A stretch of DNA of 19,175 nt from positions 1-19,175 of the forward strand of contig JAGAXP010000138.1 in assembly GCA_017940955.1 (NCBI GenBank), written 5' to 3'. The notes below the pieces were generated by a model. The model made no database searches. It was not told the DNA's origin and saw only the letters and a program-made list of their open reading frames with translations. The stretch comes from Oribacterium sp. (GTDB lineage: Bacteria; Bacillota_A; Clostridia; Lachnospirales; Lachnospiraceae). A program made the translations under genes and the position numbers. Positions 15,365 to 19,175 of this stretch are shown here, one piece after another. Numbering within the stretch: the stretch's first letter is position 1; each line of letters starts with the position of its first letter.

Positions 15365-16159
15365 ATGAAAACTATTACTTTGAATTTAATAGAAGGCGGA
15401 GTGACGGATTACTTCACCATTTTGCGTGCAGAGCGAAGGACATCCCTGACATTTGCAGGCCGAAGGTTCACTATGAGTAAGGGTGATCTGATCCTGAGCC
15501 GTGAAAATATAAGCTGGAATTGTGATGCAGGATCAAACCTTAGTGTGCTTTCAATCCGACGTGAGTTTTTTGACGGACTGTTTGTGTCCCAGACAGCAGA
15601 CTGTCGCATTATTTACGACTTTATACATGATGAATCCGGTAACAGTGAGTATTTATATTTCTCCTGTCAGAACGACCGGAACGTACTAGTTGCTTTTGAT
15701 GCACTGGAACAGGAACTAAAGCTAAGCGATTCACATCATGAGAAAATGACACATCTTCTGATGGTTGCAATAGTGACGGAGCTAGACCGTGCCAGAGAGA
15801 ACTCATTGATCGTTCCGAACAGCACCATGGTTTCCCAAAACCGTTTTGGTAAGCTCATGAAATATATGGGAGATCATTATAATGAGTGCACACTGTCAGA
15901 AGTTGCAGAAAAATATGGCTATAACCCTGATTATCTTAGTTTCAGATTTAAGATGATCACAGGAGTAACCTTCTCAAAGAAGATGCTTGAAATGAAACTG
16001 GAGCAGGCAGCAAATATGCTTTTATCATCTGAGCTTACATCCGATGAGATAGCGCAAAGCTGTGGTTTCCAGAGCAGAAGCTGGTTCACAAGAAAGTTCA
16101 AAGAGCGTTTTGGTGAATCTCCAGGCAAGTGGCGTAAAAACTCAAAAAAATTAGCTTAA
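15365..16159 (+). CDS. AraC-family transcriptional regulator
   Basis: A 264-residue protein. The C-terminal 100 residues form the paired helix-turn-helix domain of AraC/XylS regulators: a first HTH at about 176-197 (TLSEVAEKYGYNPDYLSFRF) and a second at about 225-246 ending in the family signature FTRKFKERFGESPGKWR. The first 150 residues resemble a degenerate cupin-type sensing domain (FAGRRFTMSKGDLILS, then LSVLSIRREFFD). The ribosome binding site is weak (AAGGG very close to the ATG), which suggests low expression. It is divergent from the secreted flavin reductase across 135 bases. By the usual logic of such pairs it probably controls that reductase in response to its substrate or a related metabolite. 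That link is inference. Confidence 0.9.
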   Translation: MKTITLNLIEGGVTDYFTILRAERRTSLTFAGRRFTMSKGDLILSRENISWNCDAGSNLSVLSIRREFFDGLFVSQTADCRIIYDFIHDESGNSEYLYFSCQNDRNVLVAFDALEQELKLSDSHHEKMTHLLMVAIVTELDRARENSLIVPNSTMVSQNRFGKLMKYMGDHYNECTLSEVAEKYGYNPDYLSFRFKMITGVTFSKKMLEMKLEQAANMLLSSELTSDEIAQSCGFQSRSWFTRKFKERFGESPGKWRKNSKKLA

Positions 16160-16173
16160 GAACGAAACGGGAG

Positions 16174-16202
16174 TCTATTTAGATGATCCCTAACCATAAT
16201 TA
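16174..16202 (+). promoter_or_regulatory. Element-type promoter motif
   Basis: CCATAATTA at 16194-16202 ends 35 bases before the ATG at 16238. The upstream TCTAT (16174-16178) is a partial match to the second box, 16 bases from CATAAT. It marks the return from cargo to element genes. Confidence 0.5.
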
Positions 16203-16237
16203 TATTGAAAAAGGAAAAGGAATCCGGAGGAAGTATA

Positions 16238-16417
16238 ATGGATACCGCTAAAGATATTAAGGACAATTTTGCTGTTCTTCGTAACTACAGCTGTGAAGGT
16301 CAGATTAGCATATTAGACCTGTATAGGAAAGATGGCGAGCCAAGAGCTGCTTACAAGAAAAAGCTCCTAAAAAGAAAACAGAATATACTTAAAATGGTCA
16401 GGTCAGATGAAACCTGA
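16238..16417 (+). CDS. Small basic element protein
   Basis: A 59-residue protein starting at the ATG at 16238, with GGAGG at 16226-16230; the longer upstream reading frame lacks a ribosome binding site. The N-terminus is mixed (MDTAKDIKDNFAVLRNYS), and the C-terminal half is strongly basic (YKKKLLKRKQNILKMVR). I recognise no family. The basic helix could bind nucleic acid. The terminator stem starts inside the last codons, so this is a tightly packed monocistronic unit with its own element-type promoter. Confidence 0.65.
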   Translation: MDTAKDIKDNFAVLRNYSCEGQISILDLYRKDGEPRAAYKKKLLKRKQNILKMVRSDET

Positions 16418-16426
16418 CCATTTTTT
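16391..16426 (+). terminator. Rho-independent terminator overlapping the 16238 gene end
   Basis: AAAATGGTCAGGT (16391-16403) pairs perfectly with 16412-16424 around an eight-base loop and runs into six T. The left arm is coding sequence of the small gene. Confidence 0.95.
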
Positions 16427-16457
16427 ACTAATACGATAAAATCTCTGTACATAATTA
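16427..16457 (+). promoter_or_regulatory. Element-type promoter of the 380-residue gene
   Basis: ACTAAT (16427-16432) and CATAAT (16450-16455, within ACATAATTA) are separated by exactly 17 bases. The upstream box starts on the base after the preceding terminator's T run. The ATG at 16501 is 43 bases past the motif. Confidence 0.55.
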
Positions 16458-16500
16458 GAATGAACCTAAAAACAATATTCTGAAAAAAGGAAATAGAAAA

Positions 16501-17643
16501 ATGGCAAAAGTACAGAATGTGGAACTATCTTACAATGATATATTTCACGCAATACAGAGCAGCGAAAAGATACAGACATCGCTAGATAGACAACTTGAGC
16601 TCCAAAAGGAAATAGAGAAATACCGAGACGCACAATCGACTCATAGAATAAGAAATCCTTTTCTAAGATTAGTGAATGGATTTCTCAAAACCACATTGGG
16701 TATCGATCTATCACCGACTCCGGCCATACCGGAAGATCTTAAAAAGGAATTTAAAGAACAGAAGAAAATGTTCGATACAGCCTCTAGGGATATTCTTAAT
16801 ACCATACGTAAGATGGAATATGTCCGAATGGTCCAGCTTGGGATATCTCAGACAGATGCAAAGGACCTCATAGAGAAGTATCGGATAGCTGAACCAGAAA
16901 AATTCAAAGAACTTATTTTGGAAGAATACGAAACAGACTACAGGGAGGCTATGAAGAATAACGAAACACCTATAAAATATACAAATCTGAGGGAATGGGA
17001 GATTGAAGAAAAGAACCTTAGAAAGACAACGGTGAGAGATGACTGCATGAGACTTGCACACAAGCTACAGTTAAATCTCGTGACAAGCGACAGAACCCTC
17101 GACAGCGAAGGGAACTATCATCAAAACTTCGTATACGATGCAGATGATACTCATATAGAAGGTGATCTCTATTCACCCGAAGACACAAATAAGCTGAGGG
17201 AAGAACTTGATGATGTTTCTCATACAGTAGACCGAATGCTTAATAGAGAATTCAAAGATATTCTTCCCAAAATTAAAGAATTAGAAGAACACGCAAAAGA
17301 TGCTGGCTGTTTTCTCCAGATATCCAAGGACGGAGTATTATCGCTTTCTTATTTTGATGAAATAGGAGATGAACACGTACCTTATTCCATATCTCTGGAA
17401 GGTAACGAATCTGTGTTCTTTGAGGAATGCCTAGCGAACATTGGGATAAGGGAACAGGAGATAGAAGAAGAACTTAGCGGCAATCGCTACAATATACTCG
17501 AGTATGAAGACGTATCTCCTGATTCAAACCTCGAAGAAAATTTAGATCAATGGGATTACGGTCAGAATGACGAGGGAAACAGGTTTATAGACCAGGATAT
17601 GTTTTATGATATGGCTGATGACATGGATGATCTCGCTCCATAA
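16501..17643 (+). CDS. Unrecognised 380-residue element protein with acidic C-terminus
   Basis: A soluble protein of no family I recognise. AAAGG about ten bases before the ATG is the ribosome binding site. Visible features: a charged N-terminal helical or coiled-coil segment (SLDRQLELQKEIEKYRD, about 27-43); a short hydrophobic stretch (NPFLRLVNGFLKTTLGIDL) that is too polar to be a clear membrane span; a long charged helical middle; and an extremely acidic end (DMFYDMADDMDDLAP). There are no Walker, zinc or nuclease motifs. The acidic tail resembles those of the 4540 and 6336 products. It is monocistronic, with an element-type promoter in front and a terminator behind. Confidence 0.72.
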   Translation: MAKVQNVELSYNDIFHAIQSSEKIQTSLDRQLELQKEIEKYRDAQSTHRIRNPFLRLVNGFLKTTLGIDLSPTPAIPEDLKKEFKEQKKMFDTASRDILNTIRKMEYVRMVQLGISQTDAKDLIEKYRIAEPEKFKELILEEYETDYREAMKNNETPIKYTNLREWEIEEKNLRKTTVRDDCMRLAHKLQLNLVTSDRTLDSEGNYHQNFVYDADDTHIEGDLYSPEDTNKLREELDDVSHTVDRMLNREFKDILPKIKELEEHAKDAGCFLQISKDGVLSLSYFDEIGDEHVPYSISLEGNESVFFEECLANIGIREQEIEEELSGNRYNILEYEDVSPDSNLEENLDQWDYGQNDEGNRFIDQDMFYDMADDMDDLAP

Positions 17644-17669
17644 AACATAAAGGAAAAGGTGATGAAATT

Positions 17670-17698
17670 GGGCTTCAAAATGAGGCTCATTTTTTTTT
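17670..17698 (+). terminator. Terminator after the 380-residue gene
   Basis: GGGCTTC (17670-17676) pairs with GAGGCTC (17682-17688), including two G-T wobbles, around a five-base loop, followed by A and nine T. The stem is modest but the T run is long. Confidence 0.7.
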
Positions 17699-17715
17699 GG
17701 ATTTTTCAAAAAAAT

Positions 17716-17746
17716 ACTAATAAGGTCAAAACCTCCCCCATAATTG
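17716..17746 (+). promoter_or_regulatory. Element-type promoter of the TasA-like gene
   Basis: ACTAAT (17716-17721) and CATAAT (17739-17744, within CCATAATTG) are separated by exactly 17 bases. The ATG at 17793 lies 46 bases downstream. The upstream box is identical to the one before the 16501 gene. Confidence 0.55.
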
Positions 17747-17792
17747 TTTTGATGGCGAAAAGCACTATAACACCGAAAAGGAGATTGAATAC

Positions 17793-18560
17793 ATGAAGCT
17801 TATAAAGAAATTAGGTATCATAGGTGGCATATCAATAATGGGTTTATGCTCTATGACAGGCGCAATGGCCGAATACAGAGGAATTACATCTACATCAGAA
17901 AACATCTTCTCAGTAGTTGCCGGAAAATCAAATGACAATGATGCAGCAACAATCATCGAGGATGAACTTGATAAAATTCTTTATGGACCAGACGGAGAAG
18001 AGGGTACCAGCGACGATGGAGAAGGTGATCCCGATTACCTTATGGCACTTGACCCAGGGGCTGAAAAAACAAAAGATCCTGCTATAAGAACCAACGTTGA
18101 ATATGATTCATTAGTTTTCGTGAAAGTTGAAGTACCATTGTTGAAAGGTACTATCGGCGGCAAGAATGGAGCGTATGAAGCAATACGTCTCATGAAGAAT
18201 GGAACATCCCTAAACGACATTTCCGTTGGTGATGAAGTAGGTGATTATAAACTAATGAAAGCCGAAAAGAGTGATTCCATAGAAAAGAAGTCTGTCTACT
18301 ATTTCGGATTCATGGGAACCCTTGAAGGAACAGATCACGAAGATGAAAAGCTGAATGAAACTTCAACTTTGTTCGACACATTTGTGGTAAACGATTTTAC
18401 AGCAATAGATGGAAAGTACTTCACAGCAGATGCCGATGTTGATATTTCTGCTTTCATCATGCAGGATGTTAACCCTGAAACCCATATGGAATATAAGAGT
18501 ATCGATGAAGCTTGGAAGAAGCTTCTGGATGCAGATGTGATAGATTCAGACAAGGATTGA
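17793..18560 (+). CDS. TasA/camelysin-like secreted protein with SipW-type signal
   Basis: A 255-residue exported protein. A basic N-terminus (MKLIKKLG) and a hydrophobic core up to about residue 26 lead into the EYRGITSTSENIFSVVAG segment. This resembles the region around the SipW-type cleavage site of TasA and camelysin proteins. LDPGAEKTKDPAIRTN (86-101) followed by FVKVEVP (109-115) is the characteristic beta-sandwich segment of this family. A Gly/Asp/Glu-rich loop (about 65-81) may bind calcium. Known members build surface fibres or matrix. GGAG at 17780-17783 supports the start. No SipW-type peptidase gene is in the window. Control by the element-type promoter suggests an element-coded surface protein, perhaps for cell contact in mating. 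Confidence 0.68.
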   Translation: MKLIKKLGIIGGISIMGLCSMTGAMAEYRGITSTSENIFSVVAGKSNDNDAATIIEDELDKILYGPDGEEGTSDDGEGDPDYLMALDPGAEKTKDPAIRTNVEYDSLVFVKVEVPLLKGTIGGKNGAYEAIRLMKNGTSLNDISVGDEVGDYKLMKAEKSDSIEKKSVYYFGFMGTLEGTDHEDEKLNETSTLFDTFVVNDFTAIDGKYFTADADVDISAFIMQDVNPETHMEYKSIDEAWKKLLDADVIDSDKD

Positions 18561-18605
18561 TTGGATCGTGAATCCCTGATTTCATCATAGAAAATATGGA
18601 TTTTG

Positions 18606-18639
18606 AAAAGTGTTTGCGGATTTTCTGCAGGCACTTTTT
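18606..18639 (+). terminator. Terminator after the TasA-like gene
   Basis: AAAAGTG (18606-18612) pairs with CACTTTT (18632-18638), and the helix continues through two G-T wobbles and TGC/GCA around a nine-base loop. It ends in five T. Confidence 0.75.
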
Positions 18640-18653
18640 ATGCTAAAAAAAGA

Positions 18654-18675
18654 AAAGTGCAACATTTTACACTTT
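18654..18675. promoter_or_regulatory. Inverted repeat before the XRE gene
   Basis: AAAGTG (18654-18659) and CACTTT (18670-18675) flank ten bases, just upstream of the ribosome binding site of the XRE-type gene. It may be an autoregulatory operator, although the same CACTTTT/AAAAGTG bases also form the neighbouring terminator stem. Confidence 0.35.
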
Positions 18676-18684
18676 GAGGAGGGT

Positions 18685-18962
18685 TTGAAAAAGAGTGATT
18701 TTACGGCAAAAAAGCTAAAAGAAGCAAGGAATGCAGCAAATTTATCTCAGGAACAAGTGGCAAAAGTATTAGGAATAAGCATTCCAGAATCTATCGCGTG
18801 GATGTCAGAGAGCTTCTATTAGAAGAATACGTGGAGCAGTCTGAAGAACAGATTCTATTTAATAGTTATATTTCGTTATATCGTCTCTTTGATCAGTTGG
18901 GTGATAAAGATAAGGAAGATGTGGCCTGGGTTTTGAAACAGAGAATTGCGGGACTAATATAG
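18685..18962 (+). pseudogene. Frameshifted XRE-family regulator
   Basis: The first reading frame gives a clear XRE helix-turn-helix start (AKKLKEARNAANLSQEQVAK, then VLGIS), then runs off frame at about 18785-18792 and stops at 18822. A second frame continues the gene from YRVDVRELLLEE at 18792 to a TAG at 18960-18962, ending QRIAGLI. The expected recognition-helix and ENG segment between LGIS and RVDVRELL is largely missing, which points to a small deletion rather than a single-base error. The start is uncertain: a TTG at 18685 sits very close to AGGAGG at 18677-18682. It is probably a non-functional remnant. Confidence 0.78.
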
Positions 18963-18993
18963 ATTTGGTATTTCGTGAAGACTAAGGATTCTG

Positions 18994-18999
18994 TATAAT
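18994..18999 (+). promoter_or_regulatory. Possible -10 box before the permease gene
   Basis: TATAAT at 18994-18999 lies about 50 bases before the TTG start at 19048. The region 17 bases upstream (around 18971-18976, TTTCGT) is a poor -35, so the call rests on the -10 alone. Confidence 0.4.
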
Positions 19000-19047
19000 T
19001 AAAGGCAGTGAAATTAACAATCGCGATTTATAAGGGGGGATTATTGT

Positions 19048-19175
19048 TTGACTTTGTGGATAATTGCCACGCTATGTGCTTTTTTTATAAAGGGACTTTG
19101 TGGTTTTGCAAATACACTAGTCTTTACATCTATTTTAGGATTTGGAGTGGCAAACGTTAATATATCTCCAGTGGA
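19048..19175 (+). CDS. TauE/SafE-family permease, N-terminal part only
   Basis: The window ends 42 codons into this gene. GGGGGGA (19034-19040) is seven bases before a TTG at 19048, which I take as the start. The translated part (TLWIIATLCAFFIKGLCGFANT, then LVFTSILGFG) matches the first transmembrane hairpin of TauE/SafE-type sulfite or organosulfonate exporters. Their usual signature is F-x-K-G-x-x-G-F-x-N followed by a second helix. The substrate cannot be told from this segment. I cannot tell whether it is element cargo or flanking chromosome. It lies beyond a decayed regulator and lacks the element-type promoter. Confidence 0.72.
   Translation, partial: MTLWIIATLCAFFIKGLCGFANTLVFTSILGFGVANVNISPV

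Noticed and set aside
1..19175. CRISPR array, tRNA or rRNA genes
   Set aside because: I saw no regularly spaced repeats and no tRNA-like or rRNA-like sequence on either strand.
1..19175. Relaxase, VirB4, integrase or replication initiator
   Set aside because: No product shows the expected motifs, so the element type (plasmid or ICE) is left open.

Overview
The window looks like part of a large mobile or conjugative element (megaplasmid or ICE) from a low-GC anaerobic Firmicute, probably a Lachnospiraceae member such as Butyrivibrio or a relative. The host assignment is inference. It rests on AT-rich intergenic DNA, strong AGGAGG-type ribosome binding sites, AGA-rich codon use, a TraG/VirD4 coupling protein of Firmicute type, a secreted flavin-dependent reductase, and a TasA-like protein with a SipW-type signal. 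No relaxase, VirB4 or integrase lies inside the window, so transfer competence cannot be judged from it.

Layout. Bases 1-140 are the 3' end of a group II intron (domains V and VI). Bases 338-3458 form a compact transfer operon: a zinc-ribbon protein, a VirD4-type coupling ATPase and a cold-shock-like protein. An unrecognised minus-strand gene (3491-4345) converges on it and stands back to back with a 561-aa unrecognised gene (4540-6225), which is followed by a very acidic 173-aa protein (6336-6857). Bases 6854-9160 look like inserted cargo: a headless C-terminal fragment of a Gfo/Idh/MocA oxidoreductase fused to the end of the acidic gene, then an AAA ATPase with a DUF234-type nuclease-like tail. 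That ATPase has its own sigma-A-like promoter bracketed by two 36-bp operator-like repeats. Bases 9170-13039 hold element genes: a small unknown protein (minus strand), a CHC2 zinc-finger primase-like protein, a small basic protein and a RecG-like helicase. Together these suggest a DNA-processing module. Bases 13127-16159 are a second cargo unit, a secreted lipoprotein flavin reductase and a divergent AraC-family regulator. Bases 16238-18560 return to element genes: a small protein, a 380-aa unrecognised protein and a TasA/camelysin-like secreted protein. The right edge holds a frameshifted XRE regulator and the start of a TauE/SafE permease.

The most interesting signal is a recurrent promoter-like motif, YCATAATT(A/G). 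It sits 22 to 66 bases before the start codon of nine element transcription units on both strands, always in the same orientation to the gene. Four of the nine also carry ACTNAT exactly 17 bases upstream of CATAAT, and none has a TTGACA box. The cargo units I examined lack it. This suggests that the scattered, mostly single-gene units are one co-regulated set read by a dedicated or modified RNA polymerase, and it gives a way to separate element core genes from cargo.
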